Shown here piece by piece: positions 45,481-54,759 of a DNA stretch of 64,000 bases. The position numbers and the translations under genes were made by a program. Below the pieces are notes generated by a model, which made no database searches, was not told the origin of the DNA, and was given only the letters and a program-made list of their open reading frames with translations. Source of the stretch: Stagnimonas aquatica (GTDB lineage: Bacteria > Pseudomonadota > Gammaproteobacteria > Nevskiales > Nevskiaceae); contig NZ_RJVO01000001.1 of NCBI RefSeq assembly GCF_003730135.1, positions 768,001-832,000 of the forward strand. The letters run 5' to 3'. Position 1 is the first letter of the stretch, and every line of letters begins with the position of its first letter.

Positions 45481-46716
45481 CTACTCCGCCAGGCGCTTCT
45501 TCATGAACTCGATCAGCGCATCGAAGCGCCCTTCGCTGGCGCGTTCCTTGGTGAGGCCGACGGTCATTTCCACCTGCTCGCCGATGCACACCAGGCCGAC
45601 GCAGGCGCTGCCGCGGATCGGGATGCCGAGCAGGCTGGTGGGCGTGAAGCCGGGCGCCAGCAGCGGGCGCGGGTCGAACTTGCCGAGGTTGGACAGCGCC
45701 ACCGTTTCCATCGGCTTGCGCTTGAGATAGTTCTTGGGCGTGCGGCCCATCATCTTGTCCAGCCAGGCGAGCGGAAAGATCTTGAAGATGCCGAGGATGC
45801 GCGGGTAGTACGCCTCCATCTTGCGGTCGAGCATCTCCTTCAGCCGCAGGCGGAACTGCTCGGCGCCCTCGCCCTTCCTGATCGGCACCAGCAGCATGTT
45901 GGCGAAGTTGGCGGTGCTGAGCAGGCCGGGCGCGTGCCGGCGCATGTCCACCGGAATACCGATCAGCGCCGGCAGCTCGGTCTTCTGCTGCATGAACTCG
46001 GCAATGGCCTCGGCGACGCGCGCCATCTGGTTCTTCAGCGGCTTGCCGAGCTGCACGCGGCGCCAGACATCGCCCACCTCCGGCCCGCTGGGCGCGCCGG
46101 TCACGGAGTCGGTCTTGATGTGGCGCGAGGTGGACTCGCTGACGCCGGTGCTGAGCATCAGCTCGACATCGGCGAAGCTGCCGTTGGTGCCGAGCAGCGG
46201 CTCGCCGCGCAGGGCGCGGAACATCTCCTGGTAGAAATGCACGCTGCCCATGCCGTCCATCACCGCGTGATGGCTGCGCAGCACCAGGGTGGTGCGGTTG
46301 TCGGGACGCGGGATCACCACCAGCTCCACCGTCGGGCCGGCGCGCAGATCGAGCTTGGTGGCGTAGAGCACCTCGACGCCACGGTCGGAGTGCGCGTCCC
46401 ACTCGCAGTTCTCGATCAGGCGCAGGCCGGGCATCGGGCCGTCGCTGTCCCAGCGCGCCCACCAGCAGTCGCCGTGCAGGCGCAGGCGGGCACCGGGGTT
46501 GGCGGCGGCGGCGGCGTCCAGCGCGGCGCGCCACTGCTCCATGCTGAGCTGGCCCTCGCCTTCCAGCACAATTCCATTCTCGCGTGGGATCTCGACCGTC
46601 TGGCCACTGATGCCGACGCTAGCGTGGTAGTACTCGATCACCGACAGCTTGCGGGTGAAGCGGCTCACCGGCGCGAGCGGCGGCAGCGGCTTGGTTTTAA
46701 ACAGAGCGAAGGGCAT
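45481..46716 (-). CDS. Condensation-type acyltransferase A of the synthase operon
   Basis: From ATG 46716 the protein has 411 residues and belongs to the condensation/WS-DGAT/PapA superfamily. The catalytic HHxxxDG motif is intact as SHHAVMDGMGSVHF near residue 140, and a distal FANMLLVPI and TSLLGIPIRG correspond to the DFGWG/latch region. Such enzymes esterify alcohols or sugars with acyl thioesters. It is the last gene of the operon and its start overlaps the preceding permease by 20 bases. A paralogue lies at 51178. Acylation of the synthase product is the likely job. Confidence 0.78.
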   Translation of the reverse strand: MPFALFKTKPLPPLAPVSRFTRKLSVIEYYHASVGISGQTVEIPRENGIVLEGEGQLSMEQWRAALDAAAAANPGARLRLHGDCWWARWDSDGPMPGLRLIENCEWDAHSDRGVEVLYATKLDLRAGPTVELVVIPRPDNRTTLVLRSHHAVMDGMGSVHFYQEMFRALRGEPLLGTNGSFADVELMLSTGVSESTSRHIKTDSVTGAPSGPEVGDVWRRVQLGKPLKNQMARVAEAIAEFMQQKTELPALIGIPVDMRRHAPGLLSTANFANMLLVPIRKGEGAEQFRLRLKEMLDRKMEAYYPRILGIFKIFPLAWLDKMMGRTPKNYLKRKPMETVALSNLGKFDPRPLLAPGFTPTSLLGIPIRGSACVGLVCIGEQVEMTVGLTKERASEGRFDALIEFMKKRLAE

Positions 46717-47881
46717 CGACGATCTCCAGTCTTGAGGCCCTGACCGCCGGCAGCACTCCACCGAGCACGCCCATCAGGACCGAGAACAACAGCACTTCCA
46801 CGACGATGCCCGGCGTCAGGATCAGCCGGAACACCACCTCGGAAAAGGTCTGCACGTTGGTGGTGGAAATCTCGACGCGCTGCATGAAGGCGGCAGCGAT
46901 CAGGCCGAACACGCCGGCCACCAGGCCGAGCAGCATCGCCTCCTGCAGGAAGGCCATCACGATGTTGCCGCGCCGAAAGCCCAAGGCCCGCAGCGTGCCG
47001 ATCTCGCGGGTGCGGTTGGCCACGCTCGCGTACATGGTGATCATCGCGCCGATGATCGCGCCCAGCGAGAAGATGATGGTGATGGTCTGGCCGAGGATGC
47101 TGATGAAGTTGGCGAGGTTCTCCGACTGGTCGGCGTAGAACTGCACCTCGCGCTTGGTGTCGAGCTTGAGCTGCGGCTGGCGTTGCAGGGCCTCGTCGAA
47201 CAGCGCATAGCTGCCGGCGTCGCGCAGGCCCACCACCAGCGAGGAATAGGCCTGGCGGCGGAAGGCCTGCATCATCTGCTCGCTGTCGCCCCAGATCTCG
47301 GAGTCGAAGCCGCTGCCGCCAGCATCGAAGACGCCGACCACGGTCCATTCACGCAGGCCGAAGCTCAGCCGGTCGCCGATCTTCAGGCCGACCTTGCCGC
47401 GCGCCATCGCCGAGCCGACCACCACTTCCGAAGAACCCGGACGGAACAGGCTGCCGGCGGTGATCTTCACCTGCGGGCGCATCTCGATGCCGACCGGCGT
47501 GGTGCCGCGCACCACGACGTTGGCGAGGCCCTTGCCGTCCTTGCGCGGCATGTTGACCAGCACCAGCACCTCGCGGGTGATGCGCGCCTGGCCGCCGGCG
47601 CCGCTGGCGAGCCCGGGCAGCGACTCCACCATGTTGGCCTGCTCGCGGGTGATGGTGCTCTGCACCTCGGTCTGCGAGCCCTGGCGGATGATGACCAGGT
47701 TGTTGTACGAGCCGGTGCCACCCAGGGTCTGGCGCAGGCCCTCGGCCATCATCAGCACGGTGGCGAACACGAACACCACCAGCGCCATGCCGGCAGCGGT
47801 GAGCAGGGTGGTGAGCTTGCGGGCGATGAGGTTGCGCGCCACGTAGGCGAGCGACAGCCCGCTGCCGAGCGGCGCGCTCAT
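46697..47881 (-). CDS. FtsX/MacB-like ABC permease A
   Basis: The 394-residue permease has one N-terminal span (LTTLLTAAGMALVVFVFATVLMMAEG), a large periplasmic MacB-type domain (about 50-260) and three C-terminal spans (GAIIGAMITMYASVANRTREIGTLRALGF, typical of the FtsX fold). It is the second permease of the exporter and should pair with permease B (48099) and the ATPase (49266) in a MacB/LolCDE-like complex. Confidence 0.88.
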   Translation of the reverse strand: MSAPLGSGLSLAYVARNLIARKLTTLLTAAGMALVVFVFATVLMMAEGLRQTLGGTGSYNNLVIIRQGSQTEVQSTITREQANMVESLPGLASGAGGQARITREVLVLVNMPRKDGKGLANVVVRGTTPVGIEMRPQVKITAGSLFRPGSSEVVVGSAMARGKVGLKIGDRLSFGLREWTVVGVFDAGGSGFDSEIWGDSEQMMQAFRRQAYSSLVVGLRDAGSYALFDEALQRQPQLKLDTKREVQFYADQSENLANFISILGQTITIIFSLGAIIGAMITMYASVANRTREIGTLRALGFRRGNIVMAFLQEAMLLGLVAGVFGLIAAAFMQRVEISTTNVQTFSEVVFRLILTPGIVVEVLLFSVLMGVLGGVLPAVRASRLEIVDALRSV

Positions 47882-47930
47882 GGTGCGGCCTCCGATCCGT
47901 AGCGACCTGCCACGGGTGCGCGCTGTCGGG

Positions 47931-48111
47931 CGTTGGTGACACTCGCCTTACCGGCGATCCCGCTGCGCGGGTCCCTCGCCGGGTGGCTCATGTCACCGCC
48001 TCCGAACCCGCGCGCATCGGCTGCGGAGGCGCGGTGTCGGCCGTTGGTGACACTCGCCTTGCCGGCGATCCCGCTGCGCGGGTCCCTCGCCGGGTGGCTC
48101 ATGTCACCGCC
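47931..48111. repeat. Tandem duplication spanning the end of permease B
   Basis: Two nearly identical 70-base copies start at 47931 and 48042 (period 111), each running from CGTTGGTGACACTCGCCTT to GGGTGGCTCATGTCACCGCC. They differ at one clear position (TTACC versus TTGCC). The second copy includes the last codons of permease B (stop at 48099). Both encode the same MSHPARDPRSGIAGKA peptide frame on the minus strand, which is probably not a gene. Confidence 0.8.
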
Positions 48112-49265
48112 CTCAGCCCATCGACGATGCGTATCCGGCGGCTGTTGAGCGCCGGGGCCAGCGCCGCGCAGAGGCCGATCAGCACCGCCGAGCCGAGTTG
48201 CAGCAGCACCGTCTCCGGCCGCACCTCGAACACCACGAACAGATCGCGGGTGGCACGGAAGAACGAGGCCGCCGCCGGAAAGGTGAGCAGGATGCCGAGC
48301 AGCCCACCGGCCAGCGACAGCGCCAGCGACTCGCCGAAGATCAGCAGCGACACGAAGCCGTCGGAAAAGCCCAGGGCCTTGAGCGTGGCGTACTCGCGCA
48401 TGCGTTCGCGCGCCGCCATCGCCATGGTGTTGGCCATCACCGCCATGATGATCAGCACCACCACGTAGGCGACGGTCTGGATCGCCAGCAGGATGGTATC
48501 GACCATGGCGATGAAGCCGAGCTGGAAGGCCTTCTGGGTCTCGGTGCGGGTTTCCGCCAGCGAGTTCTTGAAGCTGCTGTCGATGGCCGCCGACACCGCC
48601 GCCGCCTGCGCCGGGTCGCGGATGTCGACGATGAACACGCCGACCTTGTCGGCCAGCGAGGGCAGCAGCGCCTTGATGGTTTCGTTGACGTAGTGCCAGT
48701 GCATCAAAAACTGGTTCTCGTCGGTCTTGTCGTCGGCGCCCTGGTAGATGCCACGGATGGTGAAGCTCCAGTTGCCGGGGTAGATGGTGCCGCGCAGCGG
48801 CACCTGGTCGCCGACCTTCCAGCCGTATTTCTTCGCCAGCTTGCGGCCGACGATGGCGCCGCGACGGTCGCGCTTGAAGTCGGCCAGCTCGGCCGGCGCG
48901 ACGCGGAATTCCGGGTAGAGGTCGAAGTAGCTCTGGGCGTCCACCGCGAACTGCGCGAAGAAGTTCTTCTCGTCGATGTAGATGCCGCCGAACCAGTTGG
49001 CGAAGGTGACGCTGCGCACCCCCGGCACCTTGCGGATGCGCTCGGAGTAGGTCGCCGGCAGCGGGAAGCTCAGCGAAGCCTCGCTGCGGGTGATCAGCCG
49101 GCCGGAGGAACCCAGCTCGGCGCCCGCGTACCAGGAGTCCACCACCGTGCGCAGCAGTCCGAAGCTGACGATGGCGATGGCGATGCCGGCCAGCGTCAGA
49201 CCGGTGCGCAGGCGGTGGCGCAGCATGTTCTTGCGCGCCAGCTTGAGCACATAGCCGTAGAGCAC
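48099..49265 (-). CDS. FtsX/MacB-like ABC permease B
   Basis: The 388-residue permease begins MLYGYVLKLARKNMLRHRLRT and has the same fold as permease A: one N-terminal span, a periplasmic MacB domain, and three C-terminal spans with AARERMREYATLKALGFSDGFVS. It starts one base after the ATPase stop. The two permeases share layout rather than close sequence and would form a heterodimer. Its end lies inside a duplicated segment. Confidence 0.88.
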   Translation of the reverse strand: MLYGYVLKLARKNMLRHRLRTGLTLAGIAIAIVSFGLLRTVVDSWYAGAELGSSGRLITRSEASLSFPLPATYSERIRKVPGVRSVTFANWFGGIYIDEKNFFAQFAVDAQSYFDLYPEFRVAPAELADFKRDRRGAIVGRKLAKKYGWKVGDQVPLRGTIYPGNWSFTIRGIYQGADDKTDENQFLMHWHYVNETIKALLPSLADKVGVFIVDIRDPAQAAAVSAAIDSSFKNSLAETRTETQKAFQLGFIAMVDTILLAIQTVAYVVVLIIMAVMANTMAMAARERMREYATLKALGFSDGFVSLLIFGESLALSLAGGLLGILLTFPAAASFFRATRDLFVVFEVRPETVLLQLGSAVLIGLCAALAPALNSRRIRIVDGLRAVT

Positions 49266-49957
<692 letters not shown>

Positions 49958-49958
<1 letters not shown>

Positions 49959-51181
49959 TACTTGCTCTCGGCGAGCTTGATCCGCGCCCCGTTCTTGAGC
50001 GCACCGGGCGCCGCCAGCAGCAGGCTGTCGCCCAGCTTCAGGCCGTCGCCCGCGATCTCGCGGACGCCGCCGAGCAGGCGCCCGGCGCTCACCGTCACCG
50101 CCTCGGCGCGGCCGTCGGCGCCAGTCTTGAACACCTGCGCCTTGCCCTCGGCTTCCAGCACCGCTTCCGGGCTCACCGCCAGCACCGGCTGCTGGTTGGC
50201 GGAGTCCACCGCCTGCGAGAGAAACGCCACCCGCGCGCTCATGTCGGGCAGGATCTCCGGGTCGGTGTCGAGAAAGCGCACCTTGGTGGTGACCGTGGCG
50301 CTGGAGCGGTTCACCGCCGGCACCACCACCGCCACCTCGCCGCGATAGCGGCGGTCGGGGAAGGCGTCGAGCACGATCTCGCAGGGCTGGCCGGCCTTGA
50401 TCTGCGCCAGCGCCGATTCCGACACCTCGGCATCGACTTCCAGCGTGCTCATGTCGGCGATCACCACCGCCGCGCCCTTGGCGTCGGCCGCCGAGGACAG
50501 CGAGGTGACGATGTCGCCGACATTGGCGGCGCGGGCGATCACCACGCCGTCGAAGGGCGCGCGCATCACCGTGTAGTCCACTGCGCTGCGGGCGTGCGCC
50601 TCGTTGGCCTTGGCCGCTTCCAGCGAGGCCTGGGCGCTGGCGCGGGCGGCGCTGGCGCGGGCGTGGCGCGACTTGGCGTCCTGCAGATTCATCAGCGACA
50701 CCAGCCGCTTCTTGAACAGGATGTTGATGCGGTCGAGATTGCGCTGGGCGTCGTCCAGCTCGTTCTGCGCGCTGGCGACGCCGGCCACCGCCACGGCGGT
50801 GTTGGCGACCGCCGCCTGGTAGGCGGCCTCCACATCAATGCCTTCCAGCCGCGCCACCACGGTGCCGGCCTTCACGAAGTCGCCCTCGCTGACGCCCAGC
50901 CACTCGATGCGGCCGGTGCCCTTGGGCGCCACCGCCGCCTTGCGGCGCGCCACCACATAGCCGGTGGAGTTGAGCATCACGAACTGCTGCGAGGGCCAGG
51001 CGCTGACCACCTGGGTGGTCTGCACCGGCACCGGGCCGGGAATCAGCGCCCAGGCGGCGAGCAGCAGGCCGCCGCCGGCCAGCAGCAGGTTGCGGCGGCT
51101 GAACAGGGTCTTCTTGGCGGGGGCGCCGCTCAGGCGGCCATCACGGCTGACGCGCAGCTTGCCGAGGTCTAGGTCTTTCAA
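49958..51181 (-). CDS. MacA/HlyD-like periplasmic adaptor
   Basis: I place the start at TTG 51181, which overlaps the preceding stop (TTGA) and has AGGAA upstream, giving 407 residues. It has an N-terminal anchor after a short cytoplasmic tail (LLLAGGGLLLAAWALIPG), a lipoyl half (VAPKGTGRIEWLGVSEGDFVKAG), a helical hairpin (about 110-200), and barrel and membrane-proximal domains (VMRAPFDGVVIARAANVGDIV). It would link the ABC permeases to an outer-membrane channel. No channel gene is in the operon; a TolC homologue is encoded at 42178. Confidence 0.88.
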
Positions 51182-52401
51182 GGGGAGGTTCCTGCGGGAG
51201 TCGCGGGCGGCGAGAAATGGTGTTGGAAGGCGGCCACCAGGGCGTCGAGCTGGCCCTGGTGGTTGTAGGCGGCGGGCGCGGCGAAGCTCACCGTCACATG
51301 GTCGGGGTAGTTCACGAAGATCAGGTTGAGCTTGCCCACCGCGCCCGGCACGCCGTAGCAGCGGCCGTTGGCGAAGCCGGGAAAGCTGTAGGTCTCGGTC
51401 TTCAGGCTGCCCATCGACACCACGCCGCCGGTGGGCAGCGCCGGCGTCACGGTGTAGAGCACCTTGTCGATGTTGGGCCGGAGCTGCCGCAGCATGAACC
51501 AGACCGGCACCCACAGGAGCTTGCGGATGCCCGGAAACTGCCGGCAGTCGGCATAGGCCTTGAGCCGCTGGCCAAGCTGCACCACCAGGCTGCGCGAGGT
51601 CGCGCCCTCGGGCACGGTCAGGCGCAGATAGCCGGTGAGATTGCCGATGCCCATTTCCTGGATGCGGAAGCCGCGATAGTCCACCGGCACGGTGAAGCCC
51701 ACCTCGCCGGCCTCACGCTGGCGCGCCCATTCGGCGAGAAACACCGCCGCCTTGGTCAGCAGTTGCGGCACGTCGCGCGGAATCAGCACGCGGCGCCAGA
51801 CGTAGCGCAGCGGCCCGCGCTCGCCCTCGGGCGCCACCGCCAGCACCGGGATGCACTGCGAAGGCGGCCGCTCCGGCTCCTCGGGAATCTTGTCGGCGTA
51901 CTGCTGCTGCACGTCGTAGTCGGTGAGCCGCGAATCCGAACCCAGCGGCGCCTCGCCGCGCATCACCCGGCAGACTTCGGCCATCCAGTGGATGCAGCCG
52001 CGACCGTCGATGGCAGCGTGCAGGGTGCGGAAGACGAGGCGGGTGCGGCCGTCGCGGCAGGGCACCAGCAGGATGTCGGCCGCCGCCTTGCGCGGATTCA
52101 GCGGCTCGTCGAGAAAGGGCGCGCCGGCCTCGCTGTTGCCGTCCCAGTCCGACAGCGGCTGCGGACGCACCTTCGGCGCCACGCCGCTATCGACCCACTT
52201 GCACCAGCCGAGCACGCCACGCAGACGCACGCGGATCGCGGTGTTGGCGGCGGCGGCGATGTCCACCGCCTTCTGCAGCGCCACCGGGTCCACCGTGCCA
52301 TCGCCCTCGACGATGCCATCGACGTGGTAGCGGTAGGCGCCGTGCAGCACCAGGGAATAGCGCTCCAGGCCGGACAGCGGGCGCTCGTAGCGGGCACTCA
52401 T
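51178..52401 (-). CDS. Condensation-type acyltransferase B of the synthase operon
   Basis: The 407-residue protein is a paralogue of acyltransferase A: it shares the N-terminal fold, AAAANTAIRVRLRG, and the region HAAIDGRGCIHWMAEVCRVMRGEAPLG. The motif reads TLHAAIDG, so the first His of HHxxxDG is Leu but the second, catalytic His and the Asp-Gly are kept. It could be active with altered pocket, or accept a different donor. Its start overlaps the hydrolase stop. Confidence 0.75.
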   Translation of the reverse strand: MSARYERPLSGLERYSLVLHGAYRYHVDGIVEGDGTVDPVALQKAVDIAAAANTAIRVRLRGVLGWCKWVDSGVAPKVRPQPLSDWDGNSEAGAPFLDEPLNPRKAAADILLVPCRDGRTRLVFRTLHAAIDGRGCIHWMAEVCRVMRGEAPLGSDSRLTDYDVQQQYADKIPEEPERPPSQCIPVLAVAPEGERGPLRYVWRRVLIPRDVPQLLTKAAVFLAEWARQREAGEVGFTVPVDYRGFRIQEMGIGNLTGYLRLTVPEGATSRSLVVQLGQRLKAYADCRQFPGIRKLLWVPVWFMLRQLRPNIDKVLYTVTPALPTGGVVSMGSLKTETYSFPGFANGRCYGVPGAVGKLNLIFVNYPDHVTVSFAAPAAYNHQGQLDALVAAFQHHFSPPATPAGTSP

Positions 52402-53231
52402 GGCAGGACTCCGGTGACCGGCGCCACCGTGAGGGTTTCAGTGGGAAGGCGCATGGAATGCGGATTCGAGTTCGGGTTCAGGAAGTTTTCCAGCAGCACC
52501 AGCAGTTCGGCCGGTGCTTCCTCGGGAATGTAATGGCCGCAGCTCAGCAGCTTGAGCTGCGCCTGTGGCAATAGCTTGGCAAGCCGCTCGCCAGCGGCCA
52601 GGCAGGGCGAGCGCAGGCCGTAGACCAGGAGCACCGGCAGCTCCAGCGCCGCAAGCGCCGCCTCGGGCTCGGCGTCCATCGCCAGCACGTCCTGGCGCAG
52701 CGTGGTGTCGAACAGCAGCGCGCCCAGGCGTTGCAGCAGGCGCTCGCGGCGACGGCCGCTCAGGCCGGCGGCGCTGGCCAGCTCGCCCAGCACCCATTCC
52801 GCCAGCGCCTCGCGGCTGGTTGCATTGAAGAGGCTAGGCGCCACGTAGTCGCGCGCCGGCATCGGCGCATCCACTAGCACCAGACGGCGCACCCGCTCCG
52901 GCTGGCGCAGCGCGTAATGCAGGGCGATCAGCGCGCCCATGCTGTGGCCGACCAGATCGACCGGGCCCTGGCCACAGCGGTAGTGGTCGAGCACCGTTTG
53001 CAGATCGTCGGCCTGCTGGTCGAGGTCGTAGCCGGAGGCCGCCAGGCTGCTGCCGCCGTGGCCGCGCTGGTCGTAGAGCAGCACCTGCCGGCTCGCCGAC
53101 AGCGGCGAGGCGATGGCCGAAAACCAGCTCGCCATGTTGCCGTTGGCCAGGCCGTGCAGCATCAGCAGTGGCGCACCCTGGCCCAGGGCCAGGGATTGCA
53201 GCTCGGCACCGGCGACGGCGATGGTTTCCAT
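52398..53231 (-). CDS. Alpha/beta hydrolase of the synthase operon
   Basis: The 277-residue protein has the full alpha/beta hydrolase set: oxyanion LMLHGLANG, nucleophile elbow LVGHSMGALIAL (Ser), acid near LLVYGLRSPC and His in LSCGHYIPEEAP. It has no signal peptide. In this operon it could release or transfer the finished acyl chain (type II thioesterase or trans-esterase role), or edit the synthases. The exact reaction cannot be read from sequence. Confidence 0.82.
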   Translation of the reverse strand: METIAVAGAELQSLALGQGAPLLMLHGLANGNMASWFSAIASPLSASRQVLLYDQRGHGGSSLAASGYDLDQQADDLQTVLDHYRCGQGPVDLVGHSMGALIALHYALRQPERVRRLVLVDAPMPARDYVAPSLFNATSREALAEWVLGELASAAGLSGRRRERLLQRLGALLFDTTLRQDVLAMDAEPEAALAALELPVLLVYGLRSPCLAAGERLAKLLPQAQLKLLSCGHYIPEEAPAELLVLLENFLNPNSNPHSMRLPTETLTVAPVTGVLP

Positions 53232-53239
53232 GTGGGCGC

Positions 53240-54427
53240 TCAGGCCACCTTGCGCAGCGACGGCTCGCTGGCCTGCTGCGCCAGCTCCAGCACCGCCTCG
53301 GCGGCGCCGGCCGCTCCCGGCGCGGCGCGCAGGTCGGCGCCCAGGCGGCGCGCGTTGGCCACCAGCTCCGGCGTGGACAGCAGCTTTTCGATGGTGGCCT
53401 TGGCCACCGCCGGGCTGACCTTGCCGTGGCGGATGAACAGGCCCGCGCCGGCGTCGATCACCTGGCGCGCGATCACCGGCTGGTCGTCGCGGATCGGCGC
53501 CACCGCCAGCGGCAGGTCGCGGCTCAGCGCCTCGCAGACGGTGTTGTGGCCGGCGTGGCAGATCACCGCGTCGACGCGGTCCAGCAGTTCCAACTGCGGC
53601 ACGTAGTCGCGCACCAGCACATTGGCCGGCGCCTGCGCGGCCAGCGACTCCGGCGCCACCATCACTGCCTGCACCTCGGGCAGCTCGGCGAGTGCGGCCA
53701 TCATCACCTCGAAGAAGCGGGTGTCGCGGTCGCGGCTCACCGTGCCCAGCGAGATCAGCAGTTTCTTCTTGTCGGCCTGGAACCAGTCCCAGGGGAAGTC
53801 CACCTTGCGCCGGCCGTCGCCCTTGGCCGGGCCGACGAAGCGGTACGGCGCCTCGACGCGGGCATGGGCATCGCCCATCAGGGTCTCGGTGGAGAACACC
53901 AGCACGCGGTGCGGCGAGAAGTCCGGGCGCTCGACGATCAGCTCCGCCGGCAGGTAGCGGCCTTGCAGCGCACGGTACTGGTTGGCCACCCAGGCATCGA
54001 CCATCGGCGACATCTTCAGGATCGAGGCGGTGGTGGTGACGAAGCTGGCCCAGGGCAGGCCCAGCTTGCGCGCCACCAGGGCGCCGCCGGGCAACTGGTG
54101 ATCGACCACCATCACGTCGGGCTGGAAGCTGCGGGCGCTGGCTTCCAGCGGCTGCAACATGCGCTCGGCGATTGGCAGGGTGTAGTCCTCGAAGAACAGC
54201 CGCACGCTTTCCAGGCCGCGCACCTTGGGGTCGGCAATGCCCGGGCCGTCGGCGTCCTCGGCATCCAGCGGATACACCCAGGCGCGCGGCGGCAGCTTGT
54301 CGCGGATCTGCTTGGCGTGCACCGCCCAGGCCACCTGATGGCCCTGCTCGACTAGGCATTCGGCAACCGCCAGCGCCGGGTTGAGGTGGCCGGTGAGCGG
54401 CGGCACCGAAAACAGGATGCGTGCCAT
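53240..54427 (-). CDS. UGT/MGT-type glycosyltransferase
   Basis: The 395-residue GT-B enzyme of family GT1 type begins ARILFSVPPLTGHLNPALAVAE, the acceptor-domain start typical of macrolide and zeaxanthin glycosyltransferases. The donor domain has LLISLGTVSRDRD and the signature VDAVICHAGHNTVCEALSRDLPLAVAPIRDDQPV, with the HAGHNT form of the HxGxxT nucleotide-sugar motif. It would attach a sugar to a hydroxyl of the lipid or polyketide. The lone rfbB at 12062 could supply a deoxysugar, but that is only a suggestion. Confidence 0.9.
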   Translation of the reverse strand: MARILFSVPPLTGHLNPALAVAECLVEQGHQVAWAVHAKQIRDKLPPRAWVYPLDAEDADGPGIADPKVRGLESVRLFFEDYTLPIAERMLQPLEASARSFQPDVMVVDHQLPGGALVARKLGLPWASFVTTTASILKMSPMVDAWVANQYRALQGRYLPAELIVERPDFSPHRVLVFSTETLMGDAHARVEAPYRFVGPAKGDGRRKVDFPWDWFQADKKKLLISLGTVSRDRDTRFFEVMMAALAELPEVQAVMVAPESLAAQAPANVLVRDYVPQLELLDRVDAVICHAGHNTVCEALSRDLPLAVAPIRDDQPVIARQVIDAGAGLFIRHGKVSPAVAKATIEKLLSTPELVANARRLGADLRAAPGAAGAAEAVLELAQQASEPSLRKVA

Positions 54428-54441
54428 GACAGGGCTCCTTG

Positions 54442-54735
54442 CTAGGCCTGCGCCGGCGCCAGCGTGCCGGCGATGTAGTCCACCAGATCGCCGACCGAGA
54501 GGCCGATCAGCTCGTGGATGCTCTTGCCCGACAGCCAGGCGATGATCGCCAACTGGTTGCCGTAGTGCGCCTGGATGGCGTCGGCGATCTTCACGAACTC
54601 GATGCTTTCCAGCTCCAGGTCGTCGTTGAAGCGGGTTTCGAGGCCGATGTCGAAATCGGCGATCCAGTCCTCATTGACCGTCGCGCGGATCTTGTCGATC
54701 ACCAGGGCGAGGACTTGTTCTTGATGGCTGCTCAT
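54442..54735 (-). CDS. Free-standing acyl carrier protein
   Basis: The 97-residue protein is helical with the attachment motif DLELESIEFVKI; the Ser in LES is the likely phosphopantetheine site. The family-typical first helix (VLALVIDKIRATVNE) and the end (LSVGDLVDYIAG) are present. It lies between the synthase and the glycosyltransferase and may hand the acyl chain to the acyltransferases, or act as an extra carrier for the synthases. Confidence 0.88.
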   Translation of the reverse strand: MSSHQEQVLALVIDKIRATVNEDWIADFDIGLETRFNDDLELESIEFVKIADAIQAHYGNQLAIIAWLSGKSIHELIGLSVGDLVDYIAGTLAPAQA

Positions 54736-54759
54736 GGGCGTTGAAGGGAGATTGGCAGT

